Source of the DNA: Granulicatella balaenopterae
GTDB taxonomy: Bacteria; Bacillota; Bacilli; Lactobacillales; Aerococcaceae
Assembly (NCBI RefSeq): GCF_900111135.1
Contig: NZ_FOGF01000020.1
Location: 1 to 36,792, forward strand
Direction of reading: 5' to 3'
DNA length: 36,792 nt
The notes under the pieces are model-generated. The model was not told the DNA's origin and did no database searches. It worked only from the letters and a program-made list of their open reading frames with translations. A program made the position numbers and the translations under genes. This document shows positions 7,448 to 15,967 of this stretch, one piece after another; positions within the stretch are counted from its first letter, which is position 1, and every line of letters starts with the position of its first letter.

Positions 7448-8860
7448 TTATTTTTGTTTTGCTTGTTCTTGATAAATTTGGTTACGTTTTTTCATTTCGT
7501 GTGCATACCACATAAAGATTAATGTATAGGCAGCTAATGCTAATAAGGCATAGATTACGAATTTGATGTCGCCTTGTGAAGCGTTACCAACTAAGTACCC
7601 AAGCATTTTTTCGATAGGTCCTTCCATTGTTGTATGTGAAATCAAGGTTGTTGAGTCAATACCTGCTGGGAAAGCTCCTACTAATTTAGCTGTTTCTGTT
7701 ACGAATGGCGCTGTTAATGTTCCTGCCCATAAGAATAGTGGTAATTCGATGGCACCGATAATGATCATGCGAATAATTTTACCGCGAGTAACCACTAATA
7801 AAGCTGGTGTAACACCCATTGCGATAATTCCGCCTAGTGGTAATAGTTTGTTGCCCGGTAAAACTAATGCTTCTAATAACATGATTGGTGCTAGGACATT
7901 TGCGGCAGCCCACATTTCAGCACGACCAGCGATGAATGGCCAGTCCAAACCGATATTTAAGCGTCGGCCTTCAAGTTTACTATTTGCAAAATTGGTAATC
8001 CCTTGTGATAAAGGCTCAACCGCTGCGATGAACCATGTACCAATTAATGAGAATAACTCCAAGCAGAATCCGGCTGTGAATGATAGCATGAAGATTTCTT
8101 TTGGTGATTGATGTGCTAATAATCCAACGAAGATTCCTAAATAGATACCGATGGCGAATTTACTACCCCAGAAGCCGATTTTCTTATTTAAAGTTGCAGC
8201 ATCGAAGTCGTATTTATCTACCCATGGGAAGACTTTATCGAAAATTTTGTCAAATACCATCACGATTGGATTCATCATATAGTTCATATGTGTCGTAGTC
8301 ATTGGGTTAGTCTCAGGTGTGCGATCCAAAATGTATGAGAATGTTGGGTGCATTAAGTCTGAGTTAATAATCTTCATCACACCGATAAATACTACTAATG
8401 CCGTTGCGATGAATAAGTTTGCTCCACAAAACATAGCGAACAATCCAACAAAGGCTAAGTGCCAAATATCAAAAATATCAACATCCAATGTATCTGTCTT
8501 ATTAATACCCAACATAACAATATTGACAATTACCATAACCATTAAAAAGTATAATGTATATGGCGAACCCCAAGTGATTGTTGCCAGTGGTGCCCACCCA
8601 ACGTCTGTAATTGACAAATTAATACCAGTTGACGTAACGAAGGCATTCAAAGCGTCTTGGAATTGAGAAGTTAAAATACCAATTACTGCCCCAATCGCTG
8701 TTAAGGCAATCGCTAATTTGATACCACCCTCAAGAGCTTTACTTAATTTCACTTTGAAAATAAGAGCCATAACCGTTAAAACAATCATCATTAATGGTGC
8801 TGCACCCAGTTGGATTAATGGGTTGAATAATGAATTGGCAAAATCAACAATCTGTGACAT
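7448..8860 (-). CDS. PTS galactitol-family transporter subunit IIC (probable galactose-specific)
   Basis: A 470-residue polytopic membrane permease of the PTS EIIC-GatC family, with about ten hydrophobic segments starting at NPLIQLGAAPLMMIVLTVMALIF. The GatC-type loops NKTDTLDVDIFDIWHLAF, PMTTTHMNYMMNPI and GRRLNIGLDWPFIAGRAEMWAA are present. It moves the sugar while IIB phosphorylates it. The operon order is IIA-IIB-IIC-lacA-lacB. The downstream LacAB pair, and the absence of a galactitol-1-phosphate dehydrogenase, argue for galactose (giving galactose-6-phosphate) rather than galactitol; similar galactose PTSs are known in oral streptococci. Substrate is inferred, family is firm. Confidence 0.9.
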   Translation of the reverse strand: MSQIVDFANSLFNPLIQLGAAPLMMIVLTVMALIFKVKLSKALEGGIKLAIALTAIGAVIGILTSQFQDALNAFVTSTGINLSITDVGWAPLATITWGSPYTLYFLMVMVIVNIVMLGINKTDTLDVDIFDIWHLAFVGLFAMFCGANLFIATALVVFIGVMKIINSDLMHPTFSYILDRTPETNPMTTTHMNYMMNPIVMVFDKIFDKVFPWVDKYDFDAATLNKKIGFWGSKFAIGIYLGIFVGLLAHQSPKEIFMLSFTAGFCLELFSLIGTWFIAAVEPLSQGITNFANSKLEGRRLNIGLDWPFIAGRAEMWAAANVLAPIMLLEALVLPGNKLLPLGGIIAMGVTPALLVVTRGKIIRMIIIGAIELPLFLWAGTLTAPFVTETAKLVGAFPAGIDSTTLISHTTMEGPIEKMLGYLVGNASQGDIKFVIYALLALAAYTLIFMWYAHEMKKRNQIYQEQAKQK

Positions 8861-8927
8861 TATTTTTCACTCCTTTTTAATTCTTTTTTATTGTTCTAGA
8901 TAATTAATTGCCTTTGTATAAATTGAA

Positions 8928-9227
8928 TTAGTTCATGTTTTTAATTGCTTGTTCAACAGCGTCATATACTGGTTGCGCCATCATTGGAATACGATACAAA
9001 ATTGGACCCGCATCGATAACTGGGATTTTCACATCGAATCCTAAATCAGTTTTGGCGATTGGTGCGAAGATATCATATTTAGCCATCATTTCTTCTGTAA
9101 TATCTTTTACCATTACCGCATCAACCTGTACCTCAAAACCACGATTTACCATCTCTGTTTCTAAGGCATCTTTAATTTGATGACTTGAATTAACCCCTGC
9201 CCCACATGCTGCTAAAATCTTTATCAT
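8928..9227 (-). CDS. PTS galactitol-family subunit IIB
   Basis: A 99-residue cytoplasmic IIB of the lactose/galactitol fold. Its N-terminal IKILAACGAGVNSS carries the phospho-accepting Cys at position 8, which takes phosphate from IIA and passes it to the sugar bound by IIC. I chose the ATG encoding MIKIL, eight bases after GGAGG; the five-residue longer frame would start on top of the ribosome site. The usual downstream blocks (VDAVMVKDI, YDIFAPIAKTDLG, IPVIDAGPILYRI) are present. Tightly clustered between IIA and IIC. Confidence 0.93.
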   Translation of the reverse strand: MIKILAACGAGVNSSHQIKDALETEMVNRGFEVQVDAVMVKDITEEMMAKYDIFAPIAKTDLGFDVKIPVIDAGPILYRIPMMAQPVYDAVEQAIKNMN

Positions 9228-9253
9228 TATTTGTTCCTCCATTTCTTTTTTTA

Positions 9254-9742
9254 TTATTTAATACCTTTACTTAAAATTGTATAAATCTCATCCTCATTTT
9301 CAGACTGTAATACTGTTTTTAGGACTTCAGTATCAGTCGTCGCGATGAAATTCATAATTTGTGCTAAAATATTTGCTTGGCCTGCTGGATCATTGTTCAA
9401 AATAATAAATAAAAACTGCGCATCTAAAACTTCCTGTGGCTGAATCATATTATGAAACTTTATCTGATGAGTTAACTTCACCGGGATAATGCGTCTCACC
9501 TTAACAAATTCAGCTTCAGTATGTGGCACTGCAATATTTGGTAATTCAGGGTTTACAACACTTAAATCCATACCCGTTGGAAATTCTTTTTCACGCTCTA
9601 AGACATGCTCAAAAAAATCTTTAGTTACTAAATCCGCCACAATTAATTGCTGACTAATTTCTTCAAAGACAGCTTGTAGAGTCATCTTATCTGAAATATA
9701 AATGGTCTCTTTATCAATTAATGGAACATTTTCACCACTCAT
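9254..9742 (-). CDS. PTS galactitol/fructose-type subunit IIA
   Basis: A 162-residue PTS_EIIA type-2 domain protein. The phosphorylated His is His74 in NIAVPHTE, following the family signature REKEFPTGMDL. It accepts phosphate from HPr and feeds the neighbouring IIB. It is the first gene of the operon, with promoter and cre site at 9804-9833 and a leader made of repeated T-rich decamers. The AGGAGAG ribosome site is well spaced from the ATG. The length and lack of fused domains match stand-alone GatA-type proteins. Confidence 0.92.
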   Translation of the reverse strand: MSGENVPLIDKETIYISDKMTLQAVFEEISQQLIVADLVTKDFFEHVLEREKEFPTGMDLSVVNPELPNIAVPHTEAEFVKVRRIIPVKLTHQIKFHNMIQPQEVLDAQFLFIILNNDPAGQANILAQIMNFIATTDTEVLKTVLQSENEDEIYTILSKGIK

Positions 9743-9760
9743 AAACCTCTCTCCTTTTTT

Positions 9761-9790
9761 ATTTTTGTTTGTTTTTGTTTGTTTTTGTTT
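9761..9790 (-). repeat. Tandem T-rich decamers in the PTS-lacAB leader (possible DeoR operator)
   Basis: Three consecutive copies of (A/G)TTTTTGTTT at 9761-9770, 9771-9780 and 9781-9790. The eleven-mer GTTTTTGTTTG (as CAAACAAAAAC) recurs twice before the deoR gene (10811-10821, 10864-10874). Operators of sugar-type DeoR repressors are often short pyrimidine-rich tandem repeats, so a binding role is plausible but inferred. Confidence 0.5.
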
Positions 9791-9803
9791 TATTTACAAA
9801 TGG

Positions 9804-9833
9804 ATTATACACCTGATAAGAAAGCGTTGTCAA
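9804..9833 (-). promoter_or_regulatory. Promoter of the PTS-lacAB operon with overlapping cre site
   Basis: Minus strand TTGACA (9828-9833), 18 bases, TATAAT (9804-9809). The plus strand AAGAAAGCGTTGTCA (9818-9832) matches the cre consensus WTGNAARCGNWWNCA except at two positions and covers the -35 box, a position suited to CcpA repression by preferred sugars. Confidence 0.75.
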
Positions 9834-9885
9834 TAGTGTTTTTTTATATAAACAAATCCGTCAAACGTTGATTTATCAATATTTT

Positions 9886-9933
9886 TATTGAATGAGTTTT
9901 ATATTTTCCTATTGAAATATCATTCATTCAATA
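9886..9933. repeat. Inverted repeat upstream of the PTS-lacAB promoter
   Basis: TATTGAATGA (9886-9895) and its exact complement TCATTCAATA (9924-9933) are separated by 28 bases; a related half-site TATTGAAATA (9910-9919) lies between them. Possible regulator binding site, untested. Confidence 0.4.
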
Positions 9934-9955
9934 GTTTGTTTGAATTTTTTCAATA

Positions 9956-10007
9956 CAAAAAAAGTGTTATTTTATGCAATATCTAACATAAAATAACACT
10001 TTTTCTA
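9956..10007. terminator. Bidirectional-looking terminator downstream of deoR
   Basis: A perfect 14-bp stem, AGTGTTATTTTATG (9963-9976) with CATAAAATAACACT (9987-10000), flanked by an A run on the left and a T run on the right. It ends the minus-strand deoR transcript and separates it from the PTS operon. Confidence 0.85.
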
Positions 10008-10023
10008 TTTTTTTGTTTATTTT

Positions 10024-10779
10024 TTAAACAATAATTTTCGTGTAGGTTTCATAATGTGATATATTTTCTTCTGATAATTCTTGGTTAGTAATCACTTTAT
10101 CAATTAAATCCAAATCATAAAATTGATAGAAGTCATTCCGATTGAACTTATATTTATCGGCAACAATAATCTTTTCAAAGGCATTATTTAAGGCAATTGC
10201 TTGAATCTGGCCTTCTTCGATATTGGCATTCATCACACTTTCATTGTAGATGCCATTAACCCCTACAAAGGCCTTAGTAAATTTCAAGTGGTTTAATGTT
10301 TCATTTGCTAGACTACCTACAAAAGATTGCGACTCACTGCGATAGATTCCGCCAATTAATAAGACTTCCACACCTAACTTTTCCCATGATTGAAAGACCG
10401 GTAAGCTATTGGTTATGATACGAACAGGGTAGACAGCTGGCGTGACATATTTAGCCATTAATTCCAAAGTCGTCCCTGGTCCAAGGTAGATGGTATCACC
10501 ATGCTTAATAAAACTTGCCGCTATTTTTGCAACTGCTTCTTTTTCTTTTAAGTGAATCTCCATTTTTTGTAAATGTGTTAATTCCTCTTCTTCACATAAT
10601 GTAATTTTTTGTGCTCCTCCATGAATACGAACTAACTTTCCTGCTTCAGCTAATTCATCCAAATCTCGGCGAATCGTCATATCTGACACTTCTAACTGAT
10701 CAACCAAATCATTAATCGTGACAATACCAGATTGATTGACTTTTTCGATAATTGTTAAAATACGTTCTCTTTTTAGCAT
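10024..10779 (-). CDS. DeoR-family sugar-responsive transcriptional repressor
   Basis: A 251-residue DeoR/LacR-type regulator. Residues 1-57 form the winged helix-turn-helix (ERILTIIEKVNQSG, then VSDMTIRRDLDELAEAGKLVRIHGGA, the DeoR signature). The rest is the DeoRC sensor domain related to sugar-phosphate isomerases, with DTIYLGPGTTLELMAKY, ITNSLPVF, LIGGIYR and FVGVNGI. It presumably represses the adjacent PTS-lacAB operon and responds to a tagatose- or galactose-phosphate intermediate, as LacR does. It is transcribed separately on the same strand, with terminator 9956-10007 between. T-rich repeats shared by both promoters are candidate operators. Confidence 0.9.
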   Translation of the reverse strand: MLKRERILTIIEKVNQSGIVTINDLVDQLEVSDMTIRRDLDELAEAGKLVRIHGGAQKITLCEEEELTHLQKMEIHLKEKEAVAKIAASFIKHGDTIYLGPGTTLELMAKYVTPAVYPVRIITNSLPVFQSWEKLGVEVLLIGGIYRSESQSFVGSLANETLNHLKFTKAFVGVNGIYNESVMNANIEEGQIQAIALNNAFEKIIVADKYKFNRNDFYQFYDLDLIDKVITNQELSEENISHYETYTKIIV

Positions 10780-10810
10780 TTCTCTTCCACATCCTTTATC
10801 ACTGATAGAA

Positions 10811-10874
10811 CAAACAAAAACTTACATTACATATTTATAATATAGCACAAGTTTATTCAAATACAAACAAAAAC
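10811..10874 (-). promoter_or_regulatory. deoR promoter region with two CAAACAAAAAC repeats
   Basis: Minus strand TTGTAT (10861-10866), 16 bases, TATATT (10839-10844). Plus-strand repeats CAAACAAAAAC at 10811-10821 and 10864-10874 overlap the -35 box and the leader; they match the repeats in the PTS-lacAB leader and suggest autoregulation. Confidence 0.5.
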
Positions 10875-10930
10875 TAAGTACCCCTCTAACAATAAGATAC
10901 TAGTGGAATACTTAGCTCATTTATTATTTA

Positions 10931-11221
10931 CTATTTATTCTCATGTAAAATTTTTGTAGCATTAGAAAAGCTCATAAATTCATGATTTGGTCGTTGGTGA
11001 TCCAATTCATTTAAGAGATTAGTACTATTAGTGAAGTCAACACCTGCTTCATTGAGGTGAATAGGAGCTGTTTTGTATAATGCAATAGGCTCACGAACTG
11101 GCTTATGTTCTCTATTGGTATTATCTAAAATATATGGTTTGCAGGCTCTTCTAATAAAAAGTTTCTCATAAGCAAATCCCAAACAATGACTATCTACTAA
11201 TTTTTCTCGTTGACTCATCAT
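10931..11221 (-). CDS. Unrecognised 96-residue protein
   Basis: I do not recognise this protein. The chosen ATG has AAGGGGTG eight bases upstream; the frame stays open for 47 more codons, but that longer start lies next to a cre site and lacks a ribosome site. The sequence is mixed polar (SQREKLVDSHCLGFAYEKLF near the start; NEAGVDFTNSTNLLNELDHQ later), with no membrane segment, Cys pair or catalytic signature. It has no partner gene in frame, and sits between deoR and a truncated gene beside tRNA-Arg. It may be a decayed or transferred remnant rather than an active gene. Confidence 0.4.
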   Translation of the reverse strand: MMSQREKLVDSHCLGFAYEKLFIRRACKPYILDNTNREHKPVREPIALYKTAPIHLNEAGVDFTNSTNLLNELDHQRPNHEFMSFSNATKILHENK

Positions 11222-11346
11222 AAAAAACACCCCTTTATTAGTGAAAATTATCTCTAAAGTTTCAATAAGGGCTTCTCCCATGCAGACTCTCTTATGTACG
11301 TTTTTTAGAAATTCACAAAGTTTATCTGTATTTATCATAATACTTT

Positions 11347-11361
11347 TTGTAAGCGTTGACA
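11347..11361 (+). promoter_or_regulatory. Strong cre site
   Basis: TTGTAAGCGTTGACA matches the cre consensus WTGNAARCGNWWNCA at every position but one. It lies about 130 bases before the unrecognised 96-residue ORF. CcpA binding is inferred; the gene it controls, or once controlled, is unclear. Confidence 0.55.
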
Positions 11362-11423
11362 ATATATCTAGACTAGTTTCTGTAATTTTGATATTTTTGT
11401 CTAATCAAGTTATCATTTTGTAC

Positions 11424-11454
11424 AAAAAATAAGCTAGCCTCATCAGACTAACTT
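11424..11454 (-). terminator. Terminator behind the truncated membrane-protein gene
   Basis: Minus strand AAGTTAGTC pairs with GGCTAGCTT (with G-U pairs) around a six-base loop, followed by ATTTTTT. The intact terminator suggests the 3' end of the broken gene is original. Confidence 0.75.
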
Positions 11455-11468
11455 GCTAATTGTTTTAT

Positions 11469-11780
11469 TTAGACGCATACCATTGCTTCTACAAAGTCAT
11501 GTGTGCTAACCCATACTTCTTGTTTATATGGATTGATGCCTAATTTTTTAGCACACTTAATAATTGAAGCAAATGCCACTACATTGACCACTAAGGCGAT
11601 CATTGCTGATACACCCATAATAGTTGGATTTACTTCTGTTGGGTGAATACCCGCATTCATAAAGCCATCTTTATACATTACTGGCAATACTTGGAACGGC
11701 TCTGTATCTTGGAATAATGGAAAGACTTGTGCAAACATACACCAGACTGCTAAAATTGTTGCACGGTTGTGAACTACACA
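11469..11780 (-). pseudogene. C-terminal remnant of a membrane protein
   Basis: The reading frame is open from just after an in-frame TAG at 11781-11783 to the stop at 11469. It encodes about 103 residues but no convincing start or ribosome site. Two hydrophobic stretches are visible (around RATILAVWCMFAQVFPLF and MGVSAMIALVVNVVAFASII), followed by a short cytoplasmic-looking tail (KCAKKLGINPYKQE). This looks like the C-terminal end of a transporter with the 5' part deleted; a shorter reading from the internal ATG at 11738 would give 89 residues. I cannot name the family. Location next to tRNA-Arg fits a site of insertion and deletion. Confidence 0.55.
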
Positions 11781-11920
11781 CTAAGCTAAAGCTTCGGAGA
11801 TTTCTTGGTACTATTTTTAAATTAAACCACCCTAATCAACATTAGTTATTGAAACTATTTTCACTACTTAGAATAAAAGATCCACTAAAAAGTACTTTTA
11901 CGAATTCACTTAAAAAAAGC

Positions 11921-11954
11921 ATAAAAAAATAGGACATAATCTTAATTATGTCCT
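11921..11954 (-). terminator. Terminator of tRNA-Arg
   Basis: AGGACATAAT (11931-11940) and ATTATGTCCT (11945-11954) form a perfect stem; on the minus strand it is followed by ATTTTTTTAT. It lies directly after the tRNA. Confidence 0.85.
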
Positions 11955-11962
11955 AAAATCTA

Positions 11963-12036
11963 CGTTCCAGAAGGGATTCGAACCCCTGACCGTTCGCTTA
12001 GAAGGCGAATGCTCTATCCTGCTGAGCTACTGGAAC
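11963..12036 (-). tRNA. tRNA-Arg (anticodon UCU)
   Basis: A 74-base cloverleaf on the minus strand. The acceptor stem GTTCCAG pairs with CTGGAAC, the D-arm contains AGCTCAGCAGGATAGAGC, the anticodon stem TTCGC/GCGAA holds the loop CTTCTAA with anticodon TCT, and the T-arm is GGGGTTCGAATCCC-like. CCA is not encoded. It reads AGA codons, the common Arg codon at this base composition. It has its own promoter and terminator. Confidence 0.97.
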
Positions 12037-12052
12037 CTCAACTACAAGAACT

Positions 12053-12081
12053 ATTATATCCTCTAATCGAAATAAAGTCAA
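12053..12081 (-). promoter_or_regulatory. Promoter of tRNA-Arg
   Basis: Minus strand TTGACT (12076-12081), 17 bases, TATAAT (12053-12058), about 17 bases before the mature tRNA 5' end. Confidence 0.85.
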
Positions 12082-12111
12082 CAGTTTTTCGAAAGTTTTT
12101 TCAGTTTTTTC

Positions 12112-12158
12112 ACTTTTTTAAAAAAATGGAACTAATTAGGAAATACCCAGTTAGTTCC
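12112..12158 (-). terminator. Terminator of the dnaG-rpoD operon
   Basis: Minus strand GGAACTAA pairs with TTAGTTCC across a loop and runs into ATTTTTTT. It lies eight bases past the rpoD stop. Confidence 0.85.
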
Positions 12159-12166
12159 AAAAAATT

Positions 12167-13315
12167 TTATTCTAAGAAATCACGTAATTGTTTTGATCGG
12201 CTTGGATGTCTTAATTTACGTAAGGCCTTTGCTTCGATTTGACGAATACGTTCACGTGTTACACCGAATACTTGACCCACTTGTTCTAAAGTACGGATTT
12301 CACCGTTTTTGTCTAGACCAAAACGTAAACGTAAAACATTTTCTTCACGATCAGTTAATTGTTCTAGCACTTCATCTAATTGTTCTTGTAATAATGCATA
12401 GGCTGTATGTTCAGCTGGACTTGTTGCATTATCATCTTCAATGAAGTCACCTAAGTGCGAATCATCTTCTTCCCCGATTGGAGTCTCTAATGATACTGGT
12501 TCTTGAGCGATTTTTAAGATTTCACGAACTTTTTCAGTTGGTAAGTCCATTTCAGCACCGATTTCTTCTGGTGTAGGTTCGCGGCCTAAATCTTGTAATA
12601 ATTGACGTTGTACACGGACTAATTTGTTGATTGTTTCAACCATATGTACTGGAATACGGATAGTTCTTGCTTGGTCGGCAATCGCACGAGTAATTGCTTG
12701 ACGGATCCACCAAGTTGCATAAGTTGAGAATTTGAACCCTTTTTCATGGTCAAATTTTTCTACGGCCTTCATTAATCCCATATTACCTTCTTGAATTAAA
12801 TCTAAGAATTGCATACCACGTCCAACATATCGCTTAGCAATAGATACTACTAAACGTAAATTAGCTTCTGCTAGTTCTTGCTTAGCTTCTTCATCGCCTT
12901 CTTGAATACGAATAGCGATTTCTTTTTCTTCTTCAGCTGTTAATAGTGGTACTCGTCCGATTTCTTTTAGATACATACGAACAGAGTCATTAATTTTAAC
13001 GTTAGAAGCGACTGCAGTTTCATCGGCTTTTGCTTTTTTATCTTTCTTTTCATCTTTTTCTTCAATTTCTTCTTTAACGCTTTGAGATTGTAATTGACGT
13101 GTTGTTGGTCCACCATCGATGTCAACAACGCTGATACCTGCATCCTCAAATTTTTGGATTAATTTATCCATACCTTCTGCATCTAATTCAAAAGGTTCTG
13201 CTACTTTTTCTGACAAATCATCATATAAAATTTGTCCAAAAATCTTTTTCTCAGCAATTAAAGTTGCTGTTACATCTTTTAATGTTTGGCCTTGTTCATT
13301 TTGTTTCTTTACCAT
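12167..13315 (-). CDS. rpoD: RNA polymerase primary sigma factor RpoD (SigA)
   Basis: A 382-residue group 1 sigma-70 factor directing RNA polymerase to housekeeping promoters. Region 1.1 occupies about residues 1-80, followed by a Lys/Glu-rich linker ([15 protein letters not shown]). Region 1.2 starts at [18 protein letters not shown]. Region 2 has [36 protein letters not shown] and [17 protein letters not shown]. Region 4 carries LRLRFGLD and the helix-turn-helix [20 protein letters not shown]. The -35/-10 boxes listed in this window fit such a factor. It follows dnaG by 17 bases in the usual Bacillota order. Confidence 0.98.
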   Translation of the reverse strand: MVKKQNEQGQTLKDVTATLIAEKKIFGQILYDDLSEKVAEPFELDAEGMDKLIQKFEDAGISVVDIDGGPTTRQLQSQSVKEEIEEKDEKKDKKAKADETAVASNVKINDSVRMYLKEIGRVPLLTAEEEKEIAIRIQEGDEEAKQELAEANLRLVVSIAKRYVGRGMQFLDLIQEGNMGLMKAVEKFDHEKGFKFSTYATWWIRQAITRAIADQARTIRIPVHMVETINKLVRVQRQLLQDLGREPTPEEIGAEMDLPTEKVREILKIAQEPVSLETPIGEEDDSHLGDFIEDDNATSPAEHTAYALLQEQLDEVLEQLTDREENVLRLRFGLDKNGEIRTLEQVGQVFGVTRERIRQIEAKALRKLRHPSRSKQLRDFLE

Positions 13316-13332
13316 TAAATGAATCCCCCATC

Positions 13333-15207
13333 CTATCCTTGTGTTGGTGTTTTTATTCGCATTTTTAATTGCTTTTGTATCGCTATCTGTTCTAACATTA
13401 ATTCCTGTGCCAATGTTGTATCGCCTTGTGTTAGCGCTACTTGTAAATCGATTTTTACTTGTTGTGAACGCCTTAATAGCTTTTCACGTGTAGAAATATA
13501 GTAAGCTAATTCTTCTATTTCTTTACTTGTGCAATCTTCTGGCATATCTAACCATTCTAAGGACGCTACAATACTTTGCAGTTGTTCATCAACTAACATC
13601 GCCATAAACAGTCCTAATTCTACTTCATGATCATTATGCATTCTTAATTCTTGTAATAAATAATATAGCTCTTGAAATTCAGCATCATGAAAACTAAACT
13701 CATCATCATAAATAAATAAATAATTCCAGCTTTCAGGCGAATGTATTAAGCGATATAATAATTGTTTTTGCGGTATTTCAAGCATTGATTTTGGTTTATT
13801 AACCATACTAATAACTGGTTGTTCAACAACACTCGTCTTAGCCATCTGACGCTCTTGTTGCTTTTGATAATGCGCTAACCGTTCAGTAATAACTGCTTTC
13901 GATAGCGAAAATTCTCGTTCCAATTCACTCATCATTAAATCTTGTTCAATGGGTGATGTAATTCTACCGATTTCTTGGATTAATAATTCTATATAAGTGA
14001 CTTTATCTTTTTCGACTGTTAAATTATACTGTGAACGATAATACCGTCTCCTAAACTGAAAGACTGTCTCACTATGATTATATAGCTTATCCTTATAGGC
14101 ATCATTACCGTATTTTTGAATATATTCATCCGGATCTAATCCTTCTTCTAATGGCAATACTAGTACTTGCATATTTGAATATTGCTGAATTAACTCAATT
14201 GCACGATTCGTAGCATGAAGACCCGGCTCATCACCATCATAAGCGATTAATACTTTATCCGTCACACGATTCAAGATATTAATCTGTTCCTGTGTCAGAC
14301 TGGTTCCCATTGAGGCGATTCCTTCTTTAACACCTGCCTGCCATGATGCAATAACATCCATATATCCTTCAAACAGAACTGCTAATCCATTCTTACGAAT
14401 ATGAGATCTCGCTTGATCAAAATTAAATAAAAAATTCCGCTTATTAAAAAGTTTTGTTTCTGGACTATTTAGATATTTTGCTTGGACATCCTCAGAAAAT
14501 GATTGCTCAATCTCGTTCGTCTCATCCACTAATACCCTACCAGAAAATCCAATCACCTGACCACTTGCATCACGTAAAGGAATCATTATCCTACGAGAAA
14601 AACGATCCAAAAATTCATTCGTCTCTTCTCGATGAACAAATAATCCCGATTCAATCATATCTTCTTCTGAAATATTCAAACCCTTTACTTGATTCACTAA
14701 TATTTCACGATTCTTAGGTGAGTACCCTAATCCAAACAACTTAATCGTCTCTTCTGTATAGCCACGATCAATTAAATATCTTAGTGCCTTATCCCCTCCA
14801 TTTGTATGTTGCAAAATATGTTCATACAATGCTTGAGCTTCCTTGTGCGCCTGATACAAACCTTGATATTCTAGATGTTTCGTATTATTGGTGTTACCTT
14901 GACTAATATTTAATTCATAAGGTAAATGAGCAATATCAACTACTTTCTCAACCGCCTCAGGAAATGAAATATTTTCAACTTCACTTATAAATGAAAAAAC
15001 ACTCCCCCCACGTCCACAACTAAAACAATAATATAATTGCTTTTCTTCCGCCACCGAAAACGATGGAGTCTTTTCATCATGGAATGGGCAAAAGCCGAAG
15101 TAGTTTTTTCCTCTTTTTTTTAATTGAACATATTGACTAACAATATCAACAATGTTCACTTCATTCTGAATTTGAGAAACAACTTCATTTGGTACTGCAT
15201 TTGCCAT
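13333..15207 (-). CDS. dnaG: DNA primase DnaG
   Basis: A 624-residue primase that makes RNA primers at the replication fork with the DnaB-type helicase. The N-terminal CHC2 zinc domain shows [16 protein letters not shown] and [10 protein letters not shown]. The TOPRIM core has [12 protein letters not shown] and [11 protein letters not shown]. The C-terminal region after about residue 440 is the helicase-interaction part. I start at the ATG encoding [10 protein letters not shown], ten bases after GGAGGG; a TTG start seven codons earlier would lie within the ribosome site. It is the first gene of dnaG-rpoD, with a strong promoter. Confidence 0.97.
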   Translation of the reverse strand: MANAVPNEVVSQIQNEVNIVDIVSQYVQLKKRGKNYFGFCPFHDEKTPSFSVAEEKQLYYCFSCGRGGSVFSFISEVENISFPEAVEKVVDIAHLPYELNISQGNTNNTKHLEYQGLYQAHKEAQALYEHILQHTNGGDKALRYLIDRGYTEETIKLFGLGYSPKNREILVNQVKGLNISEEDMIESGLFVHREETNEFLDRFSRRIMIPLRDASGQVIGFSGRVLVDETNEIEQSFSEDVQAKYLNSPETKLFNKRNFLFNFDQARSHIRKNGLAVLFEGYMDVIASWQAGVKEGIASMGTSLTQEQINILNRVTDKVLIAYDGDEPGLHATNRAIELIQQYSNMQVLVLPLEEGLDPDEYIQKYGNDAYKDKLYNHSETVFQFRRRYYRSQYNLTVEKDKVTYIELLIQEIGRITSPIEQDLMMSELEREFSLSKAVITERLAHYQKQQERQMAKTSVVEQPVISMVNKPKSMLEIPQKQLLYRLIHSPESWNYLFIYDDEFSFHDAEFQELYYLLQELRMHNDHEVELGLFMAMLVDEQLQSIVASLEWLDMPEDCTSKEIEELAYYISTREKLLRRSQQVKIDLQVALTQGDTTLAQELMLEQIAIQKQLKMRIKTPTQG

Positions 15208-15259
15208 CTTAATTGTTCCCTCCTTCAAAATATTCTAGCTGTTTTGATATTCGGAGAGT

Positions 15260-15288
15260 ATTATACCATTTTTTTTACATAATATCAA
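15260..15288 (-). promoter_or_regulatory. Promoter of dnaG-rpoD
   Basis: Minus strand TTGATA (15283-15288), 17 bases ending in TGG, TATAAT (15260-15265), giving a near-consensus extended -10 promoter. Confidence 0.85.
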
Positions 15289-15364
15289 TCTTTTTTGCTA
15301 ATCTAATAATTATCACTAAGACTATACTAATAAACGGTCTAGTAGTATTGTAATTGTGTACGAA

Positions 15365-15958
15365 TTAATTTTTATATTCGATTGCTTCTTCAATCCATTC
15401 CCAAGCTTTTTCTTTTCCTTGTCCTGTTTGAGAAGAATACACTAACAAATCTTCATCACGTACATTCCCAAATGCTTTACGGATGGCACTCTTATGTTTA
15501 TTCCATTTACCACGAGGAATTTTATCACATTTTGTCATTACAATTTTGTATGGAATATCATAATAATCTAAAAATTCTTTCATTTGAACATCTTCACGAC
15601 TTGGCTCATGACGGAAATCAACTAAGATTAACACTAATTTTAGCATTTTTCTTGTTGTAATATACTCCTCAATCATACGTCCCCATTTAGCGCGTTCTTT
15701 TTTTGAGACGCGAGCATAACCATATCCTGGTACGTCGACAAAATAAAACATTTCATTAATTAGGTAAAAGTTCAATGTTTGTGTCTTTCCTGGTTGCGAA
15801 GAAGTTCTCGCTAAAGCCTTACGATTAATTAAATTATTAATAAAAGAAGATTTACCGACATTTGAACGTCCTGATAAACCAATTTCTGGTAAAAATGTTG
15901 TTGGATATTGCGCAGGGCTAACTGCACTCATTACGATATCTGATTTTGTAACTTTCAT
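15365..15958 (-). CDS. engB: Ribosome biogenesis GTP-binding protein EngB (YsxC/YihA)
   Basis: A 197-residue TRAFAC-class GTPase needed for large ribosomal subunit assembly. Motifs in order: G1 [12 protein letters not shown], the switch region [14 protein letters not shown]3 DVPGYGYA, G4 [10 protein letters not shown] and G5 YSSQTG. Length and motifs are standard. The start lies nine bases after the upstream MFS gene stop, and the two share an operon; in many Lactobacillales engB follows clpX directly, so the MFS gene here is an insertion in that order. Confidence 0.95.
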   Translation of the reverse strand: MKVTKSDIVMSAVSPAQYPTTFLPEIGLSGRSNVGKSSFINNLINRKALARTSSQPGKTQTLNFYLINEMFYFVDVPGYGYARVSKKERAKWGRMIEEYITTRKMLKLVLILVDFRHEPSREDVQMKEFLDYYDIPYKIVMTKCDKIPRGKWNKHKSAIRKAFGNVRDEDLLVYSSQTGQGKEKAWEWIEEAIEYKN

Positions 15959-15967
15959 ATTTTCCTC

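Noticed and set aside
7563-8111. Long plus-strand ORF of 182 codons
   Set aside because: It lies wholly antisense to the PTS IIC gene, has no ribosome site and an unnatural Pro/Ile/Asn-rich composition; it mirrors the membrane-protein codons opposite.
11222-11362. Extended N-terminus of the 96-residue ORF
   Set aside because: The extension begins at the cre site and lacks a ribosome site, whereas AAGGGGTG precedes the internal ATG.
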